From Candidatus Fermentibacterota bacterium (GTDB lineage: Bacteria > Fermentibacterota > Fermentibacteria > Fermentibacterales > Fermentibacteraceae), in contig PDSZ01000016.1 of NCBI GenBank assembly GCA_002748705.1, positions 1 through 64,000 of the forward strand: a stretch of 64,000 bases of DNA. Reading direction: 5' to 3'. Under the pieces are notes generated by a model that was not told where the DNA came from, did not search any database, and was given only the letters and a program-made list of their open reading frames with translations. This document shows, in pieces, positions 19,822-29,381 of this stretch. Numbering within the stretch: position 1 is the first letter of the stretch; each line of letters begins with the position of its first letter. The position numbers and the translations under genes were made by a program.

Positions 19822-20653
19822 TAAGAAACACCGCCATCCCTGATATCACGATACAAAGAAGGTTCACTGCAAACAGCGAAAGGGCGCCTGTCCATCCGGC
19901 ATTTCCTCCGCCCAGGAGAAGACCGCCAGTTACCAGAGGAGGCATGAGGGCCACTGCCACCATAACCCCGATAAGTGCAGAGGGCGCTGCGGTGCAGAGA
20001 GCAATGGCTCCTGCTGCACCGCTGGCAAAGGCCAGTATCATATCTGAAGGACTCACTGCAGTCCGTGACGCTATCTCTGCAAGGGATGGGTCTGCAGTTA
20101 TGAAATACCCAAGAACAAATGCGAAAAGAAATGCGATTATGCTTCTAAGAACCATTTCCCTGGCGGAAAAGCCCAGCAGCTTAAAGTCCAGATGAACCAT
20201 TCCCAGAGCTAGCCCTACAGAGGGGCCGAGGAGAGGCGCTATCACCATTGCCCCCACCAGAATGGTTACAGAGTTTCTGTAGAGCCCTGCTGCTGCAACC
20301 ACCGCAGAAAGCAGCGTTAGTATCCAGGTGGCAGCTGTGGGGCTGACCATCTCGGTTACATCCTGCTTCAGCTCTTCAATACTTATAACTCCTGAACTGG
20401 AATCACCTGCAGGGAGTGAAGCCTCTACAGGCAGACACACAATATGAATATCATCCAGAGTATCTTCAAGTGTTGCTGAAAGGGCCTGTGTGACTTTTTC
20501 GCTACTGGATGAATCAGTAAGGATGTGAAGCTGAGAGTGGGTTTCAGAGAGTTTCTCTGTCCAGATGGAAGTAATCATGAGACCGGAAACGGAGGATCTG
20601 GCAAGCTCCAATCGCTCACTGGGAAGAAAAACCTCTATCAGTCTTCCTGCCAT
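19793..20653 (-). CDS. DUF389 (TIGR00341) family membrane protein
   Basis: 286 aa. A soluble N-terminal domain of about 95 residues is followed by six or so transmembrane segments containing the DUF389 hallmarks: LLSAVVAAAGLYRNSVTILVGAMVIAPLLGP, then SGAAGAIALCTAAPSALIGVMVAVALMPPLV. The family is widespread and of unknown function, often proposed as a transporter or stress-related. The start overlaps the SGNH gene upstream by 16 bp, making it the last gene of the birA-phoH2-SGNH-DUF389 operon. Confidence 0.85.
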   Translation of the reverse strand: MAGRLIEVFLPSERLELARSSVSGLMITSIWTEKLSETHSQLHILTDSSSSEKVTQALSATLEDTLDDIHIVCLPVEASLPAGDSSSGVISIEELKQDVTEMVSPTAATWILTLLSAVVAAAGLYRNSVTILVGAMVIAPLLGPSVGLALGMVHLDFKLLGFSAREMVLRSIIAFLFAFVLGYFITADPSLAEIASRTAVSPSDMILAFASGAAGAIALCTAAPSALIGVMVAVALMPPLVTGGLLLGGGNAGWTGALSLFAVNLLCIVISGMAVFLIRRLRLASS

Positions 20654-22137
20654 GGTATACCTGCTTCCATGAAGTAGCTGGTTAAGTAACCGGCTGCAGT
20701 CCGCCCGACCAGAGCAGCGCCCTGCTCTGTCATGTGCATTGCATCGTAGAACATATCCCTGGAATGAGGGATCTCCGATGCCAGATCAAACACTGCGGCA
20801 TGCTCTTCAGTACAGACCTGAACAAGGTCATCATTAAGGGTTTCAAGCATAAGGCTGAACGATGCTGCCGAGAGCGGCTGAGAGGTGCCGCTGAAGAACC
20901 TTGCGCATTCCTCTATTCCCTGCCAGTACTCTGTGTTCTCATAGAGAAGAGGCTGTGTAAAAAAGACCGGTTCAATCCCCTGAGAGCGGCACTCTCTGAT
21001 AAGCCTTCTTATTCTCTCCCTGTAAAACCCTGGATCTTCAAGAAGATCATGGAGATCGTCAGGCAGCCTCTCTTCAGGTTCAGTCATAGGTACTTCCCTG
21101 AACTCCGGATCAACAGCTGTGGAGACCACAGGAACTCCATCCAGATATACCTTCTTGGCCCTGTAGAGCATCTGAACCACAGAACTGTTTCTGAAAAGCC
21201 ACTCCCTGGGACCGGAATCAGGCAGTCTGTTCTCACCTCCATCCGGACGAAGAAACGGCGCCATGTCGTTAACGCCTACCAGAAAAACTATCACATCAGG
21301 ATTAATCTCCGGCATAACCTCTCTGATAAGCAGCAGATGCGTATCTGTGGAATGTCTTGGAATACCTGCATTACCAACCCAGGTGTCTGAGAAGGTCTTT
21401 CGAAGCTCCTGCTGCATAACATGGGACCAGGTGCGAGAATCATCAAGATAATAATTGGCAGTAGTACTTCCGCCCACTGTAACAATTGTGAGCATTTCAT
21501 TCCAGTTCTCCGGCGGATCTTCTCCTCTGAAACCCCATATGTTAGTGGAAAGAACACCTCCCGGGGTTATTCCAGGCAAATCCACTTCCAGTTCGTATCT
21601 TGCGCAGGGCCTGAGCCCGAATCTGGGATTGAATATGTGTTCGGGCATTATCTGCCTGAGTAATACTTCAAAAACAGCGACTGCCAGAATCAGGGAAATC
21701 AGCATCACCAGTCCGCCGGTGATAACAGATGACAGTTCACTGCCGGTTCTGGAAAAGATGCACATAAAACCCGGAACCAATGAAACAAGAAACACGCCGG
21801 AGAAAAAAGACATTCTGGAAAACAGCGGAGACACTTCCAGAAACCAGAATGAAAATGCAACAGCTAACAGAATAACTGAAAGAAGAGGGCCGGTTATATC
21901 AGGCAGTCTGCGGAGATAGCCGGACAAGGGCCGATAAGCTCCTCTAAAGCCTGCAGCTGTAACAATAAAGACTCCTGCAAGCAGAATAAATGCTACAGTC
22001 ATAACAGCAAGTAACACAGACCAGCGTCCAAGCACTGTTTCATTCACGCTGCAGGATGTTAACAGCGCATATGAAATCAGCAGCGCTCCAGCGGCACCGG
22101 CTCCTGAAGCAGCTCGGAATAACCACATTTTTTTCAT
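20638..22137 (-). CDS. membrane-anchored SGNH/GDSL hydrolase
   Basis: 499 aa. Five or more N-terminal transmembrane segments (to about residue 165) carry a large SGNH esterase domain. Block I is [12 protein letters not shown] with the nucleophile Ser, the Gly block lies around [13 protein letters not shown], block III is VGVNDM with its Asn, and block V is YDAMHMT with the Asp-X-X-His pair. Such proteins often add or remove acyl groups on cell-surface polymers. Its ATG overlaps the stop of phoH2 (ATGA). Confidence 0.8.
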   Translation of the reverse strand: MKKMWLFRAASGAGAAGALLISYALLTSCSVNETVLGRWSVLLAVMTVAFILLAGVFIVTAAGFRGAYRPLSGYLRRLPDITGPLLSVILLAVAFSFWFLEVSPLFSRMSFFSGVFLVSLVPGFMCIFSRTGSELSSVITGGLVMLISLILAVAVFEVLLRQIMPEHIFNPRFGLRPCARYELEVDLPGITPGGVLSTNIWGFRGEDPPENWNEMLTIVTVGGSTTANYYLDDSRTWSHVMQQELRKTFSDTWVGNAGIPRHSTDTHLLLIREVMPEINPDVIVFLVGVNDMAPFLRPDGGENRLPDSGPREWLFRNSSVVQMLYRAKKVYLDGVPVVSTAVDPEFREVPMTEPEERLPDDLHDLLEDPGFYRERIRRLIRECRSQGIEPVFFTQPLLYENTEYWQGIEECARFFSGTSQPLSAASFSLMLETLNDDLVQVCTEEHAAVFDLASEIPHSRDMFYDAMHMTEQGAALVGRTAAGYLTSYFMEAGIPWQED

Positions 22138-23465
22138 AGAATATCGCTGGCCAGCTCAGCCAGCTGACTTCTCTCACCTCGAACAAGATTCACATGGGCA
22201 TAGATGCTCTGCCCTGTCATTCTGCTTACCAGATAAGCCAGTCCATTTGACCTGCTGTCCAGGTATGGAGTGTCAATCTGATAAATATCACCGGTAAAGA
22301 CAAACTTCGTCCCTTCACCTGCCCTTGTTATGATAGTCTTTACTTCATGTGGTGTCAGGTTCTGAGCTTCATCAACAATGAAGAACACCTTGTTCAGGCT
22401 TCTGCCTCGAATGTAAGCAAGTGGCGTGATGATGAGTTTTTCAGAATCAACCATATCCCTGACCATCTCATACTCGTGGCTGTCCCTGGCGTAACTGTTC
22501 CTTATAACAGCCAGGTTGTCCCAGAGCGGCTGCATGTAAGGATCAAGTTTTGACTGTATGTCCCCTGGCAGATAGCCCATATCCCTGTTGGAGAGGGGAA
22601 CCACAGGTCTGGCAAGGTAAATCTGTCTGTACCTCTTTCGCAGTTCAAGTGAAGACGCCAGGGCAAGGAGAGTCTTGCCTGTTCCAGCTTTACCAGTCAG
22701 TGTGACCAGCTGAATATCAGGGTCAAGCAGCGCATGGAGAGCAAAAGCCTGCTCGGCATTTCGGGGATCTATGCCGAATGCTCTCCGTTTCCTTACCCTG
22801 TGTATCTGATCATCTTCAGGTGAATGGCATGCAAGAGCGCTCATGCTTCCATTCCTTATGATGAAGAACTGATTTGAAACCGGCTCCTCCTCCAGAGGCA
22901 GCTGTTCACCTGGAATAGAATAGGGCTGGTCGTATAGAGCTGAGATAGACTCTGCAGAAGCCCCCTCAACCAGACAGCTCCCTGTGTACAGTTCATCAGG
23001 GGACGCTGTTTTGTCGGTTATGTAGTCTTCAGCGGCAAGTCCTACAGCAATGGCCTTCATTCGAAGGTTTATATCCTTGCTTATCAGCACAACATTCCGC
23101 CGGGGATCTTCATCATGCAGCTCTGCCGCAACTGAAATAATTCTGTGGTCAGGAGTGTCTTCAGTGAACACATTACTTATGCTTCCGATACCATTCTTCG
23201 CATGGATTACGAACAGGTTTCCCCTCTTCTCGCCAAGAGAAACCCCGTCAGCAGGAAGCCCTTCTCCTGCAAGCTCATCAAGCTGCCTGATGAAAGAACG
23301 GGCAGAGAAGTTTATGGAGTCATTGCCCTTCTTGAATGAGTCCAGCTCTTCAAGAACGGTAATTGGAATAACCACATCATGCTCCTGAAAATGGTCAAGA
23401 CAGCTGTGGTCATGAAGGACAACATTGGTATCAAGCACGAAGATGCTTTTCTCTCTTCTGGTCAT
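22134..23465 (-). CDS. phoH2: PhoH2: PIN domain fused to PhoH ATPase
   Basis: 443 aa with the PIN-PhoH architecture. The PIN ribonuclease domain begins [11 protein letters not shown] and contains [15 protein letters not shown] and NVVLISKD; these supply the acidic metal-binding residues. The PhoH ATPase has Walker A GKAGTGKT near residue 260 and Walker B-like FFIVDEAQN, with [11 protein letters not shown] further on. Characterised relatives (YlaK, mycobacterial PhoH2) are RNA helicase-ribonucleases. It starts 5 bp after the birA stop and overlaps the SGNH gene by 4 bp. Confidence 0.92.
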   Translation of the reverse strand: MTRREKSIFVLDTNVVLHDHSCLDHFQEHDVVIPITVLEELDSFKKGNDSINFSARSFIRQLDELAGEGLPADGVSLGEKRGNLFVIHAKNGIGSISNVFTEDTPDHRIISVAAELHDEDPRRNVVLISKDINLRMKAIAVGLAAEDYITDKTASPDELYTGSCLVEGASAESISALYDQPYSIPGEQLPLEEEPVSNQFFIIRNGSMSALACHSPEDDQIHRVRKRRAFGIDPRNAEQAFALHALLDPDIQLVTLTGKAGTGKTLLALASSLELRKRYRQIYLARPVVPLSNRDMGYLPGDIQSKLDPYMQPLWDNLAVIRNSYARDSHEYEMVRDMVDSEKLIITPLAYIRGRSLNKVFFIVDEAQNLTPHEVKTIITRAGEGTKFVFTGDIYQIDTPYLDSRSNGLAYLVSRMTGQSIYAHVNLVRGERSQLAELASDIL

Positions 23466-23470
23466 GTCTT

Positions 23471-24208
23471 TCAGCTTTCATCCTGAACAGTCAGGAGTTC
23501 GCCTGAAACGAATCTTCTTTCCCCGCTGTCCGTTGAGAGTATGAGAGCCCCGGTTTCTCCTATTCCTTCCACAATTCCCTTTATCTGCTCTCCAGCTCCT
23601 GTTATGGTTACTTCTTCGCCGAGCTTCCACAACCTCTGCGACACATCCTTGACTACGCCTGAAAGCGGGTTGGTATTCCTGTCAGGCCACCTGGCATCCA
23701 ACCTGTTCAAAAGCCTGTTCAGCAACTCCTCAGCTCCCAGCTCTGTGTTCCATGAACCTGCAGGAAGGTGAGTACGCCCTGGCACATCAGGTACGCTGTT
23801 AAGGTTCACGCCCATTCCCATTGAGAACCAGCTGCATGGAGAGCTTCCGCACTCAGCAAGAACTCCTGCAACCTTTTTACCTTGCAGAATCACATCATTG
23901 GGCCATTTCAGCTCAGGGGAAAAACCCTGCTCTTCCATCTCCCGGCAGAGAATAAGAGAACAAAGCAGGGAAACGCACGGGGCAAACTCAGAAGGAGGAG
24001 ACGGTTTCATAAGGATACTGAAGTAAAGACCTCCAACAGGTGAAACCCAGATTCTGCCGAGCCTTCCTCTGCCCTCTGTCTGGATACGGGCTGTAACCAC
24101 TGAAAGATCAGGAAGTGAAGAAACCCCTTCCCTTACCCTGTTTCGGGTTGAATCAACTGAATCTCTTTTGTGAACCAGCCATCGGCCTGTTCTGTATGTT
24201 TCAGCCAT
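23471..24208 (-). CDS. birA: biotin-[acetyl-CoA-carboxylase] ligase
   Basis: 245 aa, the monofunctional short form without the DNA-binding HTH of E. coli BirA. It attaches biotin to the carrier domain of biotin-dependent carboxylases. Biotinyl-AMP signature [21 protein letters not shown], biotin-pocket [21 protein letters not shown], and a C-terminal SH3-like BPL_C region ([12 protein letters not shown], then [10 protein letters not shown]). ATG 24208. First gene of the minus-strand operon, divergent from tRNA-Lys. Confidence 0.93.
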   Translation of the reverse strand: MAETYRTGRWLVHKRDSVDSTRNRVREGVSSLPDLSVVTARIQTEGRGRLGRIWVSPVGGLYFSILMKPSPPSEFAPCVSLLCSLILCREMEEQGFSPELKWPNDVILQGKKVAGVLAECGSSPCSWFSMGMGVNLNSVPDVPGRTHLPAGSWNTELGAEELLNRLLNRLDARWPDRNTNPLSGVVKDVSQRLWKLGEEVTITGAGEQIKGIVEGIGETGALILSTDSGERRFVSGELLTVQDES

Positions 24209-24245
24209 GATTTCAATATATACTGTCAGGCAGTCGCAGTCACTA

Positions 24246-24272
24246 TTGGACTATTTTCCTCTGAGATAGTAT
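24246..24272 (+). promoter_or_regulatory. probable tRNA promoter
   Basis: TTGGAC (24246-24251) and TAGTAT (24267-24272), with a 15-bp gap, lie just upstream of tRNA-Lys. The -10 box is identical to that of both rRNA promoters. The short spacing makes the -35 choice uncertain. Confidence 0.4.
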
Positions 24273-24287
24273 TATTGCCCCTGCGGT

Positions 24288-24363
24288 GAGCCGCTAGCTC
24301 AGTTGGTAGAGCATCTGACTTTTAATCAGAGGGTCGGGGGTTCGATTCCCCCGCGGCTCACCA
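24288..24363 (+). tRNA. tRNA-Lys (anticodon TTT)
   Basis: 76 nt with acceptor GAGCCGC/GCGGCTC, anticodon loop CTTTTAA giving TTT, T-arm GGGGG-TTCGATT-CCCCC and encoded CCA. Confidence 0.97.
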
Positions 24364-24417
24364 TCAGTACATTGACTAAGAAGAATTTCTCTGTTATTGT
24401 ACCGCTCGCTCTTCAGC

Positions 24418-24492
24418 GACCCCATCGTCTAGTGGTTAGGACACTGGCCTTTCACGCCGGCAACACGGGTTCGATCCCCGTTGGGGTCGCCA
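24418..24492 (+). tRNA. tRNA-Glu (anticodon TTC)
   Basis: 75 nt with acceptor GACCCCA/TGGGGTC, anticodon loop CTTTCAC giving TTC, T-arm ACGGG-TTCGATC-CCCGT and encoded CCA. It lies 54 bp after tRNA-Lys and is probably co-transcribed. Confidence 0.97.
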
Positions 24493-24685
24493 GAAGAGAA
24501 TCCCCCAAGTCAAACAGGTCAAGCAGCCCCACCTCATGGGCGCTTTGAGGTGTTCCAACAGCTTGTCGGATCATCACCAAAAACGGAGGCAACCGCTCCA
24601 TTGACTAGACACACAGTTCTCGAAGTTCCTGAATACAAAGGCTCTTCTGACACCTATCATAGGTATGAATATAGAGTTAATAGTA

Positions 24686-24721
24686 TTGACGATACATCAT
24701 ACTAATAGTATAGTTTCTATA
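24686..24721 (+). promoter_or_regulatory. brnTA promoter with two overlapping palindromes
   Basis: TTGACG (24686-24691), a 17-bp gap, then TATAGT (24709-24714). Two palindromes overlap the -10 region: ATACTA-A-TAGTAT at 24699-24711 and TATAG-TTT-CTATA at 24709-24721. They are plausible operators for the ribbon-helix-helix antitoxin. The predicted transcription start is within about 3 nt of the brnT ATG. Confidence 0.65.
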
Positions 24722-24723
24722 CC

Positions 24724-24984
24724 ATGAGATATGAATTCGACTTGAAGAAAAGCAGTTCAAACAAGAAGAAGCATGGCATTGACTTTGAAGAAGCTCAAGC
24801 CTTATGGGAAGATCCTGATCTGCTGGAGATACCAGCCCGTACGGTGGACGAACCAAGATTTCTGATCATAGGCAGGATCAGAGGGAAACACTGGTCTGGT
24901 GTTGTTACCTACCGAGAATCTGTAATCAGGATCATTTCCGTCAGGAGATCGCGTAAAGAGGAGGTGATACTATATGAAAGCTGA
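24724..24984 (+). CDS. brnT: BrnT-family ribonuclease toxin
   Basis: 86 aa, full length for the family. The conserved opening FDLKKSSSNKKKHGIDFEEAQALWEDPDLLEI matches the BrnT pattern (D-K-N-KHGI-F--A---F-D). Then come RFLIIGRIRGKHWSGVVTYRESVIRIISVRRSRKEEVILY, with the conserved RIIS-RRA-- -E---Y ending. BrnT is a RelE-fold RNase. ATG 24724 has no Shine-Dalgarno site because the promoter ends immediately upstream. It overlaps the antitoxin gene by 11 bp, in the classical toxin-first order. It sits next to tRNA genes, common landing sites for acquired DNA. Confidence 0.9.
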   Translation: MRYEFDLKKSSSNKKKHGIDFEEAQALWEDPDLLEIPARTVDEPRFLIIGRIRGKHWSGVVTYRESVIRIISVRRSRKEEVILYES

Positions 24985-25201
24985 GGTATTCGATAAGAAA
25001 TTCGACAACGCTGAAGATGTAACAGAATTTCTTGATCTTGCGAAAGCCCGTAGAGTCCAGCAAGAACAGAGAAGGGTCAATGTAGACTTCCCCATATGGA
25101 TGATCCACTCTCTCGACAAGGAAGCAAGACGCCTGGGTATTCCCAGACAGTCCCTGATAAAGATGCTAATTGCAAATCATCTGGAAGAGGCGATGGCCTG
25201 A
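24974..25201 (+). CDS. brnA: BrnA-like ribbon-helix-helix antitoxin
   Basis: 75 aa. The N-terminal half (AEVFDKKFDNAEDVTEFLDLAKARR) would bind the toxin. The C-terminal half is a CopG-type ribbon-helix-helix: VNVDFPIWMIHSLDKEARRLGIPRQSLIKMLIANHL. Its start at 24974 lies inside brnT with GAGGAGG upstream, so the antitoxin is translated strongly from its own ribosome site. It likely represses the brnTA promoter by binding the palindromes near 24699-24721. Confidence 0.85.
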   Translation: MKAEVFDKKFDNAEDVTEFLDLAKARRVQQEQRRVNVDFPIWMIHSLDKEARRLGIPRQSLIKMLIANHLEEAMA

Positions 25202-25646
25202 TCCGGAACCAGTCCGATCACTGTTCCCTGGTGTAATGAGTTCTTCCCCTTCTCAAGAAGGCAATCTCTACCAGCCAGTGCATCAGTTTTTTCGAAGATG
25301 ATAAGTCATCTGTGACTTCGTCGCTGTCAGTTTATTTATTCAGGAAGTTAATCTCTACTGATGTATCTCAGCCGGTTAAACTGGAAAGATAACTCCGGCG
25401 TGGGCATGTCTGAGAACCGCTCAGGGCATTTCAGCCCCGGCGGCTTTCAGTGTATGCCAATCTATCTGGAAACAGCTGATACCGGACTTTTCTGGATTTT
25501 ACAGGTTTTCCGCATGCCAAGTACCGGAAATGGCTGCAATGGCTTTATCAAACACTTCCTGCTGGTTTTCAGTGGAGTTTAAAGTCTGTTCCATTCAGCT
25601 GCAGAACAGTGATATCTGTTAAGTTTGTTGTGCATAACTGAATAGA
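25202..25646. other. intergenic region with an IS21-like end remnant
   Basis: About 445 bp without a convincing gene. 25293-25410 repeats the element found at 8329-8440: GAAGATGATAAGTCATC, CTGTCAGTTTAT, ATCTCAGC, AAACTGGAA and one AACTCCGGCG terminal unit, in the same order with small indels. The open frame at 25361-25582 starts inside this remnant and has no ribosome site. Confidence 0.5.
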
Positions 25647-28600
25647 TCAGTAATCGTATGTGTAGTGAAGCTCCAGGGAAGGATCATGGCTGCCTGTGAG
25701 TGTACTCTTGGTGCTGCCTTCAAGGAAAAAATCCCTGCTTATGAAATACTGGGCGCTTATAGTGCCTGCGTCTGCGGAAAACACATCGCTTGTATAGCTG
25801 ACGAACAGGTCGGGAAGTACATACTTTCCGGCTTTTACAACAAGGGATGTGCTGTCTGATGAAAAATCCGGTGTGAACTGAAGGGCATCCAGCCCCACAT
25901 CATCACGAATGCTGTTTGCCAGCCACTGCCCCAGATAGTTACCGGCAACACTGCCCAGTGCAGCGCTGTCAAACTGCTGCAGCTCTCCGTAGGTCATTCC
26001 TGCTGTGAGAAGAGCCGCAATATCCTGTTCAGTTATCGGGCCGTCAGGGCCGCTTCCTGTCAGGGTCATCTCAGGCTCATTCGGATCTCCTGTAAGAGTA
26101 ACCTTGACATAGTACTCTGCTCCGCTGATCGAGCTTCTTACTCGTGATTCTGCCAGAATGTCCAGTTCAATACTCAAAGGTGCGCTCTGAAGAATTCGAA
26201 CATTTCCGGTTGTTATTCTGAAATCTCTTCCCAGAATGTAGACACTCCCTCTGACTGCCTCTATGTCTCCGGCTACCATGAGTTCCCCTTCAGCGGTGGT
26301 AACATCAATTTCAACGAAGAACTCTGCATTGGCCAGGCTGTTCCTCAGCCAGACACCTCTCTCTCCTGAAATACGGATATCCAGATTGACAGGAAGCTCC
26401 GCCGCTTCACCTGATGAGCCTCCTGATTCTCCCATAGCTCCTTCTCCTCCCAGAGAGATTATCGCACGGTCAATATTGATTCTGCCTGTAAGTTCGGGCT
26501 TTTCAGTCATGTCAGAACTGCTTGAAGCAAGTGCTCCGGAAAGCTTCATCCACCCTACGCCGGCAACCAGTGTTTCCCATCCTGTTAAATCTGCTCTGAA
26601 ATCGTATGCTTCAAGATTGAACGGCGCTGCTTCATCTGTAAAGCTCAGATTCTGATTCAACTGGAAGAGCAGCCTTGATTCAAGGGTAGACACACTTCCC
26701 TCTCCAGACTTGATAGAGAAGGAACCGTTATAATCTTCACCGACAGACCTGTCAGGATAGGTGAGGTACACTTCCATACCTGGAAACTCAATGCCTGGAG
26801 TGGTGAGATAAAGTCTTTCAAACCTGGAGGCTATACCTGCGGAAAGTTCCCCTGAATCTCTCTGGTAGCCGATTATTGCACTTATGCTGGCTCCGCTGCT
26901 ATTGATCGGCATTGGAAGAAAATAGAAAAGCTCATCGCCTGCTCCTGTCAGTTCAGCTTCCGCCCACATTAGATTCTGCACGCCGAGGTCAACTGTTTCG
27001 CTGTCAGTCCAGATTTGGTCAAATCCTGCTCTCAGGCCGGATCTCCTGCCATCAGTCCATGACCATAAACCATCCAGAAGAAGAGAATCTCCTGAAGAGA
27101 ACAGATGCACCGTAAGACTGTCGGCCTTATAAGATTCTTCGTATGTGGGATGGTCTACAGTTATGTCCAGAGCAGCTTTCATGCTGCCGAACCTTCCTGA
27201 AACCTGACAGCCTGCCTGAAAAAGCCCTGAGGCAGAAACAGGTATTCCCAGCATGGAAGCGATTGATGCAATGTCAACTCTTGTAAGCGCTGCATTCAAT
27301 GCAAGAGAATCTCCGCAGAGAGAACCTTCAGCAGATATTTCACCGGTTGGCAGATTGAGCCGGAGGGTATCCATACGGACTGCTCCAGGTTCAGCTGCCA
27401 GTTCCAGAATACCTCTTGATATAAGCCTGAGTTTTCCTGCCTTTGTGAGAGTCAGATTATCCAGGGAAAAGGAGTATTCCTCTGAATCGTAGTTGAACAG
27501 GCCGGCAAGACTCAGAATCAGATTTCCTGGAGCCTGGACTGTAAGAGTGTCGATGTGCACTTCTCCAGGAGCTGCTGTAACACAAGAGTTGAATGAATAA
27601 TGGTTGCCTGCTGCAGTAATACTGTCTGCTGAAAGAATACCTGTACCTGATATTCCTCTTCGGTCTGTTCCTATGTCTCCGTAAAAACCAAAACTGCCTG
27701 TGCTGATATCACCGTAGTTTCCTTCAGCAACCTGAAGCGAGCACTTTCCAGCAAAGTTGCCGCCATCTGCACTCATGTCCAGATACGCCTGAATACCAGT
27801 TGCTACTGCAGGTTCAGGCATAAGAACACCAACTGATTCAGAGGTGAGCTGTCCGGTGAAATCCATGCCTTCCGGGCTGCTGGAGATGCTGCCGGAGAAC
27901 TCAGTTCCAGAAGCAATTATGGAATCTGTGCTGAACTCCTCAAGACCGATTGTACCATTAACTGCAAAGGCTGAAGCAGTGCCTTCACCGGAGAGGTTTA
28001 CTGAAAGACCTTCAGCCCCTCTGAGATAAGGATCGGTAACTGCCGCAACAACACCTGGATATTGAACAAAGCCGAAGAGCGCTGCCTTCCAGGCAACAGG
28101 CATGTAGTCATTACCTATCTGAATCTCAAACTGTGTTTTCAGCCCGTCTCCGGCGAAATCAACTTCAAAGCTGCCGTCAATCCTGGAAGAATCGCCGGTA
28201 AGGTTCAGCAGGAAACGGGAAAAAGAATAGTTCATTACTTCGGAGTTGTTTAGTAAAGCCTCCATTCCCGCAGAATGAAGTTTACTTCCTGTGCCTGTTC
28301 CCCATGCCTTTACAGTTCCAGTCAAATCTGTTTCAGGGCCGTCCGGCAAAAGAGAAGATATGTCAGTTCCCTGAAAGCCGGCGATAACCGAACCGTTCCA
28401 GAGAGAATCTATGAAACTGTATGAGCCTTCAATATCAACAGAGGCAGATTCTGTTCTGAGCTGCAGCCCATTTACAGAACAGCCTTCCATATCAGCAACA
28501 ATGCTGTCGGCGCTGAACCCTGAATGAAGCCCCTGGTAATTCACAGCTCCTTCAGAAATTACAAGAAAGGCTTCAGGTGAAGAAACAGAACCGTTAACCG

Positions 28601-29381
28601 AGCAACTCAAATTTGCCCGGGCAGGAGGAACATCAGGCATGAAACCGGTTGAAACGGAACCTGACAAACTTAAACCCAGAGTACTGTCAGCATTCAGGTA
28701 GCCGGACAGAATGAAGTCTCCTGCCGGAGAGAAAACAGTCGCACCATCTTCTATGGAAGCCCTGGTTGAGTCTATGCACAGAGTGCCTGAAAACTCAGCC
28801 CGGCCGAAAAGCGGAATAAAAGCAGCAGCCTGCTCTACGACCAGAACCGGTGTGTCTATGCTTTTAATGGAAGCGTCCAGGCTCAGAGAATCAATCAGTA
28901 CAGCGCCGTCGTACCCCATGATTCTTCCATACTTCAGACTGAGTACATCTGTTCTTGTAACAAACCCTTCAACTATTCCTCCAAACACAGCAGCAAGAGT
29001 TGAATCTGCAGATGGTTCACCGGAAGGAAGAGGAGTGACTGCAATAAGACTGTCAATCTCAATGCTGTTAAAATGTTTACTGGCAAAATAGCTTATAACC
29101 GATCCACTGACATTAGCTCCGTATACACAAAGCCTCAGTCCATTCTCGTTGGTCACTATAACCGAATCAACAGAGGTGTTTCCATGAAGATCAGACTTGC
29201 CTCCAAAGACATCCACTGTCATCTCTGATTGATCGGTAGCTCTGTTTACAATCGACTTTATCATTTCGCTGAGATTACCGGTAGCCAGCAGAAGATAAAC
29301 CACAAACATTGCTGCCAACAATGCGCAAAGGACGAAAAGACACCCTTTGCGGTAACGCTTAGAATGCCTGTCCGATAGCAA
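25647..29381 (-). CDS. tamB: TamB-family envelope protein, copy 1
   Basis: 1244 aa, the size of E. coli TamB. One N-terminal transmembrane helix (GCLFVLCALLAAMFVVYLLL, residues about 13-32), a very long beta-rich periplasmic body, and a C-terminal DUF490/TamB domain over the last 350 residues (GTISAQYFISRDFFLEGSTKS near the end). With TamA it would span the periplasm and help insert outer-membrane proteins or move lipids. The start is TTG at 29381, inside the last 23 bp of tamA copy 1. The homologous TTG is kept in the second copy, which supports it. Its last 150 residues are almost identical to copy 2, while the middle is clearly more diverged. Confidence 0.88.
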   Translation of the reverse strand: MLSDRHSKRYRKGCLFVLCALLAAMFVVYLLLATGNLSEMIKSIVNRATDQSEMTVDVFGGKSDLHGNTSVDSVIVTNENGLRLCVYGANVSGSVISYFASKHFNSIEIDSLIAVTPLPSGEPSADSTLAAVFGGIVEGFVTRTDVLSLKYGRIMGYDGAVLIDSLSLDASIKSIDTPVLVVEQAAAFIPLFGRAEFSGTLCIDSTRASIEDGATVFSPAGDFILSGYLNADSTLGLSLSGSVSTGFMPDVPPARANLSCSVNGSVSSPEAFLVISEGAVNYQGLHSGFSADSIVADMEGCSVNGLQLRTESASVDIEGSYSFIDSLWNGSVIAGFQGTDISSLLPDGPETDLTGTVKAWGTGTGSKLHSAGMEALLNNSEVMNYSFSRFLLNLTGDSSRIDGSFEVDFAGDGLKTQFEIQIGNDYMPVAWKAALFGFVQYPGVVAAVTDPYLRGAEGLSVNLSGEGTASAFAVNGTIGLEEFSTDSIIASGTEFSGSISSSPEGMDFTGQLTSESVGVLMPEPAVATGIQAYLDMSADGGNFAGKCSLQVAEGNYGDISTGSFGFYGDIGTDRRGISGTGILSADSITAAGNHYSFNSCVTAAPGEVHIDTLTVQAPGNLILSLAGLFNYDSEEYSFSLDNLTLTKAGKLRLISRGILELAAEPGAVRMDTLRLNLPTGEISAEGSLCGDSLALNAALTRVDIASIASMLGIPVSASGLFQAGCQVSGRFGSMKAALDITVDHPTYEESYKADSLTVHLFSSGDSLLLDGLWSWTDGRRSGLRAGFDQIWTDSETVDLGVQNLMWAEAELTGAGDELFYFLPMPINSSGASISAIIGYQRDSGELSAGIASRFERLYLTTPGIEFPGMEVYLTYPDRSVGEDYNGSFSIKSGEGSVSTLESRLLFQLNQNLSFTDEAAPFNLEAYDFRADLTGWETLVAGVGWMKLSGALASSSSDMTEKPELTGRINIDRAIISLGGEGAMGESGGSSGEAAELPVNLDIRISGERGVWLRNSLANAEFFVEIDVTTAEGELMVAGDIEAVRGSVYILGRDFRITTGNVRILQSAPLSIELDILAESRVRSSISGAEYYVKVTLTGDPNEPEMTLTGSGPDGPITEQDIAALLTAGMTYGELQQFDSAALGSVAGNYLGQWLANSIRDDVGLDALQFTPDFSSDSTSLVVKAGKYVLPDLFVSYTSDVFSADAGTISAQYFISRDFFLEGSTKSTLTGSHDPSLELHYTYDY

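Noticed and set aside
24303..24705. Open frames crossing the tRNA-Lys and tRNA-Glu genes
   Set aside because: They read through tRNA sequence and are coding by chance only.
25665..29091. Plus-strand open frames opposite tamB copy 1
   Set aside because: They are antisense shadows of a long repetitive beta-rich gene with no independent ribosome sites.
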